From contig NZ_BPIG01000003.1 in assembly GCF_026003995.1 (NCBI RefSeq), forward strand, positions 248,001 through 312,000: a stretch of 64,000 nucleotides of DNA, given 5' to 3'. A program made the translations under genes and the position numbers. Every line of letters starts with the position of its first letter. Within the stretch, counting starts at the first letter, position 1. The DNA comes from Tepidiforma sp. (GTDB taxonomy: Bacteria > Chloroflexota > Dehalococcoidia > Tepidiformales > Tepidiformaceae). The notes beneath the pieces were generated by a model. The model had not been told where the DNA came from and ran no database searches. It saw only the letters and a program-made list of their open reading frames with translations. Of the stretch, positions 36,363 through 43,776 are shown in pieces.

Positions 36363-37682
36363 TCAGTCGCGCTCGGCGGGCACCGGGACGGCCGCGGGTT
36401 CGTGCGGCGCGTGCAGCCAGCCGATGACGACCCGGCCCTCCAGCACGAAGAAGGCGAACGCCGCCACGCCGCCCATGAGCGCCAGCACCGGCCGCGCCCC
36501 GGCGACTTCGACGCCGATGCCGAACAGCACCAGCGGCAGCACCACGAACGCATCGGTGAGCACCGCCTGCACGGCGAACACGCGCGACTGGTGGGCGACC
36601 GGCGCGGCCGCGGTGAGCGCCGTGCGCGCGGCCAGCAGCGCCAGCGAGACCGCGAGGCCGAGCAGGAACGCGACGGGCACCGCCACGGCGAACGAGGCCC
36701 CGAGCGAGAGGTCGAGGTCGACGAACGGGCCGACTTCTGTGAGCTCGAGCGCCGCGCGGAGGCCGTAGTCGAGCGAGGCGAGGGCGAGCGTGCCGACCGC
36801 CATGGCGAGCACCGCCGTCCGGATGGTGGCGCTCGCGCCGCCGGGCCCGAGCCGGAGGGCGACGGCGAGCAGGCCCGCGCCGACGCCGAGCGCCGCCGCG
36901 CCGACGACGACCGCCGCGCCGAGCGACCCGGCCGCGAGGTCGTTCCGGAGGTAGAGCGGGAGGGCGACGATGCTGCCCTGCACGACCATCGACGTGAGCG
37001 CGAGCGCGATGACCGCCTCGCGCGCGACCGCGTGGCGGCGGAAGAAGCGGAGCGTATCGCGGAAGGCGGAGCCGCGGGCCGGGAGTTCGAGCCGGAGGCG
37101 CGCGGTGGCTACCGCGAGGCTACATGCGAACGCGGCGGCCAGCCCGGCGACCGCCGCGGCCCCGGCCGCCATCGCCGGCGTGCCGCCGAGCCACCAGAGG
37201 AAGGGCGCGAGCGCGGCGACGGCCAGCCCCTGGCCCGCGAACTGCAGCGTCAGCACGAGCGAATGGACCGCGCCGTGCCGCCGGCCGCCCAGCGTGCGGA
37301 CGAGCGCCATCTCGGAGGGCGAGTACACCTGCGAGACGGCGGAGTATGCGAACACGACGGCCGGCACCGCCACGGCGCTCTTCGGCCCGAGCACCCAGGC
37401 GAGCATCACCGCGGCGCGGGCGATGCCGCCGAGCGCGAAGCCGCGCGACGGCCCGATGCGGTCGGCCAGCGCGCCGCCCGGCACGCCGAAGGCGAGCGAG
37501 GCGAGCAGCATCGCCACGAAGAAGGAGGAGAGGCCGGCGGCCGCGTGGTTCGCCGTGCCGGCGGTGACGAGGAGGGCAGCGAAGAAGAGGTTCTGGCCTG
37601 CCTGCGCGGTGAACTTCGCGAGGGCGAACAGGGAGAGCGCCGGGAGCTTCGGAGTCGGGTCCACCACCTTCGAGCCAGCCAC
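36363..37682 (-). CDS. MFS transporter (paralogue of the riboswitch-controlled carrier)
   Basis: A 439-residue twelve-helix major facilitator. The loop motif GVPGGALADRIGPSRG and the N-terminal LAKFTAQAGQNLFFAALLVTAGT align with the protein at 7107-8432, so the two are paralogues. It has no ydaO leader: its upstream 296-base gap has no riboswitch-like blocks. Substrate is unknown. The GTG/ATG choice at 37682 is uncertain by a few residues. Confidence 0.82.
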   Translation of the reverse strand: MAGSKVVDPTPKLPALSLFALAKFTAQAGQNLFFAALLVTAGTANHAAAGLSSFFVAMLLASLAFGVPGGALADRIGPSRGFALGGIARAAVMLAWVLGPKSAVAVPAVVFAYSAVSQVYSPSEMALVRTLGGRRHGAVHSLVLTLQFAGQGLAVAALAPFLWWLGGTPAMAAGAAAVAGLAAAFACSLAVATARLRLELPARGSAFRDTLRFFRRHAVAREAVIALALTSMVVQGSIVALPLYLRNDLAAGSLGAAVVVGAAALGVGAGLLAVALRLGPGGASATIRTAVLAMAVGTLALASLDYGLRAALELTEVGPFVDLDLSLGASFAVAVPVAFLLGLAVSLALLAARTALTAAAPVAHQSRVFAVQAVLTDAFVVLPLVLFGIGVEVAGARPVLALMGGVAAFAFFVLEGRVVIGWLHAPHEPAAVPVPAERD

Positions 37683-37978
37683 ACCTGTAGGAACGGATCG
37701 TTGCCGGGCGCTGCGCAGCCCCTGCTCCGCTCACCGTACCATGAGGCAGCGAACCGGACGTGAACGGGAGGGGAAGCGCGCGGTTCGCAGCGGAAAAATC
37801 CGGGAAAACCCTGCCGCAGCAGCCTTCGGCAGGAGTGCGGCGGCATTGCGACAGAAATGCAACGGGCAGCCGCCGGTTCGCGACGCGTCTTTCGCCGGCC
37901 GGCACGTAGGGTAAAGAACGACGCGAACGGGCCGCGCAGGAGCGCAGACCACAGGGCCCGCGCGGAAAGGAGCACTCC
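37683..37978. other. intergenic gap between divergent MFS and GlsB genes
   Basis: The gap is less GC-rich than its surroundings between about 37780 and 37920. I see no coding frame, riboswitch block or clear terminator. An AAAGGAG ribosome site for the GlsB-type gene ends it. Confidence 0.5.
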
Positions 37979-38254
37979 GTGGGAATCATCGCATGGCTCA
38001 TCTTCGGCCTGATCGCCGGGGCGCTGGCGAAGCTCATCGTCCCGGGCGACGACCCGGGCGGCGGCGGCTTCCGCGGCCTCATCGTCACCATCGGCATCGG
38101 CATCGTCGGCGCCATGATCGGCGGCTTCATCGGCACAGCCATCGGCTGGGGCACGGTGGGCAGCTTCGACTTCCGGAGCATGGCGCTCGCCGTCGTCGGC
38201 GGCGTCATCTTCCTGGTGCTGCTGCGGGCGGCCACGGGCCGGCGCACGGCCTAG
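37979..38254 (+). CDS. GlsB/YeaQ/YmgE-family small membrane protein
   Basis: A 91-residue protein with three Gly-rich membrane helices (IIAWLIFGLIAGALAKLIV, then GLIVTIGIGIVGAMIGGFIG, and ALAVVGGVIFLVLL). The family, also called transglycosylase-associated protein, is common in stress and envelope regulons; its function is not known. Start is GTG with AAAGGAG eight bases upstream. A strong terminator follows within 30 bases. Confidence 0.88.
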   Translation: MGIIAWLIFGLIAGALAKLIVPGDDPGGGGFRGLIVTIGIGIVGAMIGGFIGTAIGWGTVGSFDFRSMALAVVGGVIFLVLLRAATGRRTA

Positions 38255-38279
38255 CCGAACCTCCCCGGGAGGGGGCGGC

Positions 38280-38316
38280 GCGGGCGGCGGGCGAGCGGAC
38301 CCGCCGCCCGCTTTTC
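38280..38316 (+). terminator. Rho-independent terminator after the GlsB-type gene
   Basis: CGGGCGGCGGG and CCCGCCGCCCG form an 11-bp stem with an eight-base loop, followed by CTTTT. Confidence 0.85.
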
Positions 38317-38333
38317 GCGCCCGGGAACGGGGC

Positions 38334-38585
38334 TCAGCCGGCGGCCCGGCGGCGCACCTCGTCGAGCGAGAACCGGTAGCCGGAGAAGAGCGTGACCGTG
38401 CCGTCGTCGTCGGCGATGGATTCGAGGTAGGAGGCGGGCAGCCGCTCGAGGAATTCGCGGGCGCAGCGAGGGCAGATGCCGTGGGAGACCCGGCCGGAGG
38501 GGGCGCCGCCGACGCGGAGCCGGCACCAGGCGCAGACGATGGCGACTTCGCCGCCGGGACTGCCGGGTTCGCTGCTCTCGTCCAT
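38334..38585 (-). CDS. small zinc-ribbon-like protein
   Basis: An 83-residue protein. Two metal-ligand pairs, VCAWCRL and ICPRCARE, 20 residues apart, suggest one zinc site in the first half; the second half (LPASYLESIADDD, FSGYRFSLDEVRRRAAG) is helical. No family name is assigned. TACCGT lies seven bases before the ATG, so the gene may be leaderless. The downstream end faces the GlsB terminator. Confidence 0.65.
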   Translation of the reverse strand: MDESSEPGSPGGEVAIVCAWCRLRVGGAPSGRVSHGICPRCAREFLERLPASYLESIADDDGTVTLFSGYRFSLDEVRRRAAG

Positions 38586-38727
38586 GGAATCCACGGTAGC
38601 AGGTTCGGCGGCCAGGGGGCGGCCGCGGCGGGGCGTCCACCCGCCCGTCACCCACCTGCCACCGCAGCGGGAAAGGCGCGGGAACGATGATGCTGCTGAA
38701 GCGCCGTGCGGGCCGGCCGGGCCCGGG

Positions 38728-38743
38728 TGTTCCACGGGAAACG
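38728..38743 (+). repeat. stray parS-like palindrome
   Basis: TGTTCCACGGGAAACG matches the parS-like sites at 52.7-53.4 kb except for the central ACGG. It lies 14 kb from that cluster, within a 340-base gene-free gap. Confidence 0.4.
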
Positions 38744-38771
38744 GAGGCGGGCCAGCGGCGGGGATGCTCCG

Positions 38772-38865
38772 GGGGGAACGTTCCCGCGCGGGAAGTTTCC
38801 CGGCGGGGCACCGTCCCGCCCGGGATGCTTCCTCGGCGGGAAGCTTCGCGCATGGGGAGCTTCCC
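38772..38865. repeat. cluster of GGGAA(n)TTCCC palindromes upstream of the PadR-type gene
   Basis: The gap before the PadR-family gene contains GGGAACGTTCCC, GGGAAGTTTCCC and further GGGAAGCTT and GAGCTTCCC half-sites over about 90 bases. They could be operator sites for the regulator or small hairpins. There is no coding frame in 38586-38925. Confidence 0.45.
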
Positions 38866-38925
38866 GCGCGCTGAGCGGGGTTTCCCCGATGGAGGCCGCG
38901 CGCGGGCGCGGCGCAGACTGGCGCC

Positions 38926-39435
38926 ATGGACGCCCGCTTCGCCCTGCTCGCCGCCCTCGCCATCGCCCCCGGCCACCCGTACGCGCTGCTCGACCACCTG
39001 CAGGGGCTCGGCATCGCCGTGAGCCGGAGCGCGCTCTACCGGGCGGCCGATGCGCTGGCAGCGGAGGGGCTGGCCGCGACCGCGGTCGAAGAAGGCGAGA
39101 CGGGCCACCTCCGCCGGCGGCTGGCGCTGACCCCCGCCGGGCGGGAGCGGCTCGCGGCCACGGCGCTCGAGGCGCTGCGGAGGGAGCCGCTCGATGGGCC
39201 GGGCTTCGCCCTCGCGCTGGCGGCGGCGGAGGCGGCCGGCGCGGGGGAGGCAGGCCGCGCCATCCGGGAGCGGCTCGCGGCGGCGGCCCGGCGGCTCACC
39301 GCGCTCGAACGGGAGCTGCGCGAGCCCGGCGGGGAGCCTGCCTTCCGGCCGCTGCGCGAACGCGAGGCCGCCCGCCTGCGGGCCGATATCGCCTGGCTGC
39401 AGGCGCAGCTCCGCCGGGCGGGCTCCGCGGCCTAA
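38926..39435 (+). CDS. PadR-family transcriptional regulator
   Basis: A 169-residue winged-helix regulator. The N-terminal domain shows ALLAALAIAPGHPYALLDHL (helix 1-2), GIAVSRSALYRAADALAAEGL (recognition region) and the wing GHLRRRLALTPAGRERL. The C-terminal Vir_C-like half is a Leu/Ala-rich dimerising coiled coil. PadR proteins usually repress a nearby gene and themselves. Palindromes lie upstream, and CAGACT sits six bases before the ATG. The convergent acyl-CoA dehydrogenase gene overlaps by four bases. Confidence 0.82.
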   Translation: MDARFALLAALAIAPGHPYALLDHLQGLGIAVSRSALYRAADALAAEGLAATAVEEGETGHLRRRLALTPAGRERLAATALEALRREPLDGPGFALALAAAEAAGAGEAGRAIRERLAAAARRLTALERELREPGGEPAFRPLREREAARLRADIAWLQAQLRRAGSAA

Positions 39436-40634
39436 CCGCGCGGGAGTCCGAGGCCCCGGGTCGCGATGATGTTCCGCTGGATTTCGCTCGTCCCGCCGCC
39501 GATCGGGCTCGTCGTGCTGTGCATGTAGAAGCGGGCGATGCGGCCGCCGAGCACGCGCGCGTCCTCCCGGTCCGTCACCTGGCCGTAGAGGCCGGCGAGG
39601 TGCATCGCCGTCACCGCCAGGCGGACGTCCAGCTCGCTCGAGTAGAGCTTCGCGATCGACGATTCCTTGTTCGGGATTTCGCCCCGCTCCTGCATCGAAA
39701 TGATGCGATAGGAGATGAGCGATTCGACCTGCGCTTCGATGGCGCGGTCGGCGAGTTCGCTCCGGAGCGAGGGCCGTGTAGCCACGCTGCGGCTACCGAT
39801 GGCGCTCTCCCGCGCGAAGCGGACGAGGTCGCGCACGATGAGCTGGTGGGAAACGCTCGTGGCGATGCCGCTCCGTTCGAAATCGAGCGTGGTGGTGGCG
39901 AGGTACCAGCCGCGGTTCTCTTCGCCGAGCAGGTTCTTCGCCGGCACGCGGACGTCTTCGAAGAAGACTTCGTTGAACTCGTGGCTGTTGAGCATGTTCA
40001 CGAGCGGCCGGACGGTGATGCCCGGCGTCTTCATATCGACGAGGAAGTAGCTGATGCCGCGGTGCTTCGGCGCGTCGGGGTTCGTCCGCGCGATGAGGAT
40101 GCCCATGTGGGCGTGCTGCGCGCCGGAGGTCCAGATCTTCTGGCCGTTGATGACGTAGTCGTCGCCGTCGCGGACGGCGCGGGTCTGGAGGCTGGCGAGG
40201 TCGGAGCCGGCGCCCGGTTCGGAGAAGAGCTGACACCAGATGTGTTCGCCGGAGATGATTTTCGGCAGGTATTCGCGCTTCTGCTCTTCGGTGCCGTAGA
40301 CCATGATGGTGGGGCCGGCCCAGCCGTGGCCGATGCCGCCGGGCCGCGGGGCGCGGCGCCAGGCGAACTCCTCGCTGAGGATGAACTGCTCTTTCACGCT
40401 GAGGCCGCCGCCGCCGTGCTCTTTCGGCCAGGCGGGCGCGCCCCAGCCGCGGGCGTTCAGCTTCTTCGTCCACTCGCGCATGAAGTCGGCGAAGCCGGGC
40501 ACGGCGCGGCCGGCGCCGTTGAAGAGCCCCCATTCGACCGGCCGGTCGGCGAACTCGGGCGGGAACTCAGCATCGAGGAAGGCGCGCACGTCCTGCCGGA
40601 AGGCAGCTTCGGCGGGCGAATCGCGGAATTCCAT
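39432..40634 (-). CDS. acyl-CoA dehydrogenase
   Basis: A 400-residue FAD-dependent dehydrogenase of the usual family length. N-terminal helical domain (residues 1-125), FAD-binding beta domain with QLFSEPGAGSDLASLQTRA and NGQKIWTSGAQHA, and C-terminal domain ending YMHSTTSPIGGGTSEIQRNI. The catalytic base at the usual Glu position in the last domain could not be located with certainty. It catalyses alpha-beta oxidation of acyl-CoAs; chain specificity is open. ATG 40634 has GGAGGT six bases upstream; the longer frame is noise. Confidence 0.92.
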   Translation of the reverse strand: MEFRDSPAEAAFRQDVRAFLDAEFPPEFADRPVEWGLFNGAGRAVPGFADFMREWTKKLNARGWGAPAWPKEHGGGGLSVKEQFILSEEFAWRRAPRPGGIGHGWAGPTIMVYGTEEQKREYLPKIISGEHIWCQLFSEPGAGSDLASLQTRAVRDGDDYVINGQKIWTSGAQHAHMGILIARTNPDAPKHRGISYFLVDMKTPGITVRPLVNMLNSHEFNEVFFEDVRVPAKNLLGEENRGWYLATTTLDFERSGIATSVSHQLIVRDLVRFARESAIGSRSVATRPSLRSELADRAIEAQVESLISYRIISMQERGEIPNKESSIAKLYSSELDVRLAVTAMHLAGLYGQVTDREDARVLGGRIARFYMHSTTSPIGGGTSEIQRNIIATRGLGLPRG

Positions 40635-40854
40635 GGGGGCACCTCCGTTCGCGAACGGGCTTCGGGGGCGATTCTCCGCCCCGCGCGGGGCGCTGTCGAG
40701 CCGCCGGCGGGCGGGCATTCGCACCGGCGAATCGCGGCGGAACGGGCCGGCGCGGCGGGTAAAGAAGCGGATGCCAAAGTTGCTTTTCCGCAATGCGGCG
40801 CCGAATGACACTGCCGGCGGCGACTCGTTCGAACCCTGCAGCAGAGGAGGCTCC

Positions 40855-41364
40855 ATGCCGCCGTTCCTGTTCACCATCGCGGGCCTGCCTGCCCACCCGC
40901 TCGTCGTCCACGCCGCGGTCGTACTCGTGCCGCTCGCCGCCGTCTTCCATGTAGCTACCGGGTGGCGACGTGCCTGGCGGCAGGCGTACGCGCTGCCTGC
41001 CGCCGCCATCGGCATCGCCGGCGCCGTCTTCGCGTGGCTGGCGAAGGCGTCCGGCGAGCCGCTCGAGGACTCGGTGAAGAACGCGGCCCGCGCGGCCGGC
41101 CAGCAGGTGCGCTTCGGCGACCACCCCGAGCAGGGCGACGCCGCCTTCCTCTGGGCCGTCATCCTCGGGCTCGGGCTGGCGGGCTTCGCCGTCCTCGCCG
41201 TCATCGAACGGAAGCGGGCGCTGCCGGGCTGGGCGCCGATGGCCGCCTGGGCGGCGGCCGGGGTCATCGGCATCATCGCCATCGCGACCATGACCATTGC
41301 CGGGCATTCCGGCGCGCAGCTGGTCTGGAAGGACGTCGGCTCGTTCGCGGCCGGGCGCTACTAG
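40855..41364 (+). CDS. DUF2231-type four-helix membrane protein
   Basis: A 169-residue membrane protein with four helices. FTIAGLPAHPLVVHAAVVLVPLAAVF is the hallmark first helix of the DUF2231 group (HPLVVH), and a final helix ends ATMTIAGHSGAQLVW. Family members often sit next to redox genes and may bind haem through these His residues; that is inference. GGAGG lies seven bases before the ATG. It is divergent from the acyl-CoA dehydrogenase gene. Confidence 0.78.
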   Translation: MPPFLFTIAGLPAHPLVVHAAVVLVPLAAVFHVATGWRRAWRQAYALPAAAIGIAGAVFAWLAKASGEPLEDSVKNAARAAGQQVRFGDHPEQGDAAFLWAVILGLGLAGFAVLAVIERKRALPGWAPMAAWAAAGVIGIIAIATMTIAGHSGAQLVWKDVGSFAAGRY

Positions 41365-41371
41365 GCCATAG

Positions 41372-42133
41372 CTACGGCGTAGCTACCGGCGCCCGCAGGA
41401 AGGCCGCCGCGGCCTCGATGAAGCGCGGGTTGCGGATGGCGCTGATGTGCGCGTCGTGGGGCACCGGGAGGAAGCGGGCGTTCGGCAGCTGGCGCGCGAG
41501 CGCCGCCGCGGGCTCGAAGAAGACATCGCGCGTGCCAGCGGCGACGAGCACGGGCTGGCGGATGGCCGGCAGGACCTCCGGGTCGACCGGCACGCCGTCG
41601 CGGAAGACGCCGCGGAAGACGCGGTTGAGCGCGACGAGATCCATCTCGCTCCAGTAGCGGGCGAGGTAGGCGAGGTGGTCGAGCGGGCGCCGCGCCGGGG
41701 CGAGGCTCCGCGGGTGGCGCCGTTCGAAAGCGAACCGCCCGCGGCCGCGGGGAAAGTAGCTCCCCATCCCGCCGATGATGCCGCGCTCGAACCGCGCGCC
41801 GTGGCGGCCGAGCAGCTCGAGCGCGACCATGCCGCCCATCGAATAGCCGACGACCGGCGCGCGTTCGATGCCTTCTTCGTCCATGACGGCGAGGACATCG
41901 GCGGCGAGCGCGGCGCGGCTGTAAGCGCCGGTCTCGGGCGGCTTTTCGCTCCGGCCGTGGCCGCGGAGGTCGGGCAGGATGAGCGTGTGCTCGCCCGCGA
42001 GGCGCTCGACCCAGCCGGGGGCGATCCAGTTCGACCAGCCGGAGGCGGTATAGCCGTGGACGAGCACGACGGGGTCGCCGCGCCCTTCGACGCGGTAGTG
42101 GATGCGGACGCCGGAGCGGCGGGTTTCGGGCAT
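41372..42133 (-). CDS. alpha/beta hydrolase
   Basis: A 253-residue alpha/beta hydrolase. VVLVHGYTASGWSNW is the oxyanion loop, VVGYSMGGMVALEL the nucleophile elbow (Ser), TRDVFFEP the acid strand and PHDAHISAIRNP the His region. It is different in sequence from the hydrolase at 4.5 kb. TACCAT lies nine bases before the ATG with no ribosome site. Its stop faces the DUF2231 gene eight bases away. Confidence 0.86.
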   Translation of the reverse strand: MPETRRSGVRIHYRVEGRGDPVVLVHGYTASGWSNWIAPGWVERLAGEHTLILPDLRGHGRSEKPPETGAYSRAALAADVLAVMDEEGIERAPVVGYSMGGMVALELLGRHGARFERGIIGGMGSYFPRGRGRFAFERRHPRSLAPARRPLDHLAYLARYWSEMDLVALNRVFRGVFRDGVPVDPEVLPAIRQPVLVAAGTRDVFFEPAAALARQLPNARFLPVPHDAHISAIRNPRFIEAAAAFLRAPVATP

Positions 42134-42182
42134 CGCCCTTCGATGGTAGCGCGCCGGGCGGCGGCCGTGGGTCAGCGCGCGG

Positions 42183-43091
42183 TCAGCGGAGGTTGCCCCA
42201 CTCCTGCTGGCGGGCGAAGAGGAGGTCGTGCATCTCCCAGAACTTGCCCTGCTTGCCGGCGCAGATGGCGAGGAGGCTGGCGTTGCCCGCGTTCGGGTGG
42301 ATCTGGGTGATGGGGAAGTGGAGGAAGGCGAGGGCGACCTCATCGCCGAGGAGCTTGCGCACCTCCGGCAGCGTCACCTGGTTCCAGCGGAGGCAGAAGG
42401 GGCACTGGAAGTCGCTGAACTCGGCGATGACGACGCGGGCGTTCGGGCTGCCTTCGAAGGCGGCGCCGGAGAGGTCCGGCCGGGCGGGCAGGATTTCGAA
42501 CGACGGCGGGTTCGTGGCTGCGAGCTGCTGGAGCTGCGGCGAGTAGGCATCGAGGGACGTCGGCGGGTTCGGCGAGCGCTCTTTCTCGATGATTTCGAGC
42601 ATGAGCGCCGTGGGCTGGGCGCCGACGAGCTTCTTGTTGTTGATGAAGAAGGTGGGGGTGCCGCTCACGCCGAGCTGGTTGCCGCGCTGCAGGTGGCTGT
42701 TGATGAGCTGGACGTTCGCGCCGTCGTTGAGGCACTGCATCAGCTGCTGCTCATCGAGGCCGACGGTGCGGGCGTAGCCGAGGAAGGCATCGAGGAGGGA
42801 GGCCTGCGCGGCGGCGGTGGGCGATGCGCCGGCGGGCGCGGTGCTGGCGGCGGCGGTGCCGCCCGCGGCGGGGGAGGCGGGTGACCCGTCATCGTCGCTG
42901 CCGGGCTGCCACCAGATGGCGCCGGCGATGATGAGTGCGGCGATGAGGATCGCCCCGGGGGTGAGGAAGTAGCTCCAGGCCGGCTGGCGGCGGAGGTAGA
43001 CGGGGCGGCCGCTGCCTTCTTCGGCAGCGATGGGCACCGGGAACTCGGGGTCGCCGCCGGGCTGCGGGCCTTCGGGCTCGGGGTTCGTCAC
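42183..43091 (-). CDS. membrane-anchored DsbA/BdbD-like protein with circularly permuted thioredoxin domain
   Basis: A 302-residue protein. Residues 1-40 are cytoplasmic, 41-61 a membrane helix, 64-97 an Ala/Ser/Thr/Pro linker. Then comes what is normally the C-terminal half of a DsbA-like fold: FLGYARTVGLDEQQLMQCLN and the cis-Pro strand GVSGTPTFFINNKKLVGAQP (P146). A short helix-rich joint follows, and only then the usual N-terminal half: ARVVIAEFSDFQCPFCLRW with the redox CPFC at 230-233, the helical insert, and an end at QQEWGNLR. Redox Cys and cis-Pro are thus in swapped order. The family oxidises or isomerises extracytoplasmic thiols. GACAAT lies six bases before the GTG start. Confidence 0.85.
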   Translation of the reverse strand: MTNPEPEGPQPGGDPEFPVPIAAEEGSGRPVYLRRQPAWSYFLTPGAILIAALIIAGAIWWQPGSDDDGSPASPAAGGTAAASTAPAGASPTAAAQASLLDAFLGYARTVGLDEQQLMQCLNDGANVQLINSHLQRGNQLGVSGTPTFFINNKKLVGAQPTALMLEIIEKERSPNPPTSLDAYSPQLQQLAATNPPSFEILPARPDLSGAAFEGSPNARVVIAEFSDFQCPFCLRWNQVTLPEVRKLLGDEVALAFLHFPITQIHPNAGNASLLAICAGKQGKFWEMHDLLFARQQEWGNLR

Positions 43092-43097
43092 CGTCCG

Positions 43098-43103
43098 ATT
43101 GTC
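43098..43103 (-). promoter_or_regulatory. -10-like GACAAT for a leaderless transcript
   Basis: Minus strand GACAATcggacgGTG: six bases between the hexamer and the GTG of the permuted DsbA-like gene. Confidence 0.55.
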
Positions 43104-43229
43104 GCAGGCCGCGCCCGCGGGGTCACGCGCCGGTCAAGGTGGACGCCGAACGGGCCGCCCGTGCCGGGGCGGCCCGCCGGTGTGTGCTGCCAGGGGTCGC
43201 AGCACACCAGAGGAGGGAACTGGGCGTCT

Positions 43230-43406
43230 CTAGCCGTAGCGCCACTCAGGGGTGGCGATGTGGCAGCCGGGGCAGTACCGCTGCCGCGGTTCGTAGGCGG
43301 CGCGGCATTCGGGGCAGGTGCGGACCACCTGCTGCCGGGCGATGGGGTTGGCGGGCTGCGGCGCGAGCCAGCGGCGCCACCAGGGTTGGAAACCGGGTCG
43401 GAGCAT
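43230..43406 (-). CDS. 58-residue zinc-ribbon protein under c-di-AMP riboswitch control
   Basis: A short protein with a Trp/Arg-rich N-terminus (FQPWWRRWLAP) and a compact zinc ribbon: RTCPECRAAY and RYCPGCHIA, 15 residues apart. AGGAGG lies seven bases before the ATG, strong support for translation. The leader carries a ydaO riboswitch. Nothing else lies between the riboswitch and its stop, so this small protein appears to be the regulated product. Function is unknown; nucleic-acid or protein contact through the ribbon is a reasonable guess. Confidence 0.75.
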   Translation of the reverse strand: MLRPGFQPWWRRWLAPQPANPIARQQVVRTCPECRAAYEPRQRYCPGCHIATPEWRYG

Positions 43407-43525
43407 CGTCGTGCCTCCTGCGCTGTCAGCTCTTGGGGGATGCCGCTTCCCCGGCGCTGCGGCCGGCGGCTGCACATCCCGGTGGACCTGAGAGGCACGT
43501 GCGGCAGGCTGGAGGGCTGCCGGGC

Positions 43526-43650
43526 CTCTCCCCGATGCCTGCGGGGTTAGCTGACGGGTTCGGCGAGGGGAGTCGCCTACCCGGCCTGCGCCGGGATACA
43601 CCCCAAAGAGACGGTTCCCCCGCTCGGCGGCCGGGCCGCCGATTCGGCAC
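43526..43650 (-). ncRNA. ydaO/yuaA c-di-AMP riboswitch aptamer (second copy)
   Basis: The minus strand has GTGCCGAATCGG, GGGGGAACCGTC, GGGGTGTATCC, GGGTAGGCGACTCC, CGCCGAACCCGTCAGC and TAACCCCGCAGGC in order, matching the class. After it, GAGAGGC and GCCTCTC can form an expression-platform stem at about 43491-43531. The downstream gene is the 58-residue zinc-ribbon ORF. Confidence 0.93.
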
Positions 43651-43776
43651 CTTCGTTGTACCACATCCGCGCGGCGCCGTGGCTCAACAGTTCGTCAACG
43701 GCGCATTACAACGTCATAACAAATGCCCGCGGAGCCGCGTGGCGGCCCGGCCGGGTGCGCGAAACCCGGGCCGCCG

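Noticed and set aside
43139-43229. TGTGCTGC/GCAGCACA hairpin as terminator of the zinc-ribbon gene
   Set aside because: The stem is real but no T-run follows on the minus strand, so I did not call it a terminator.
43407-43664. N-terminal extension of the zinc-ribbon gene to 144 residues
   Set aside because: The extension is the riboswitch read as protein; the internal ATG at 43406 has a perfect AGGAGG site.
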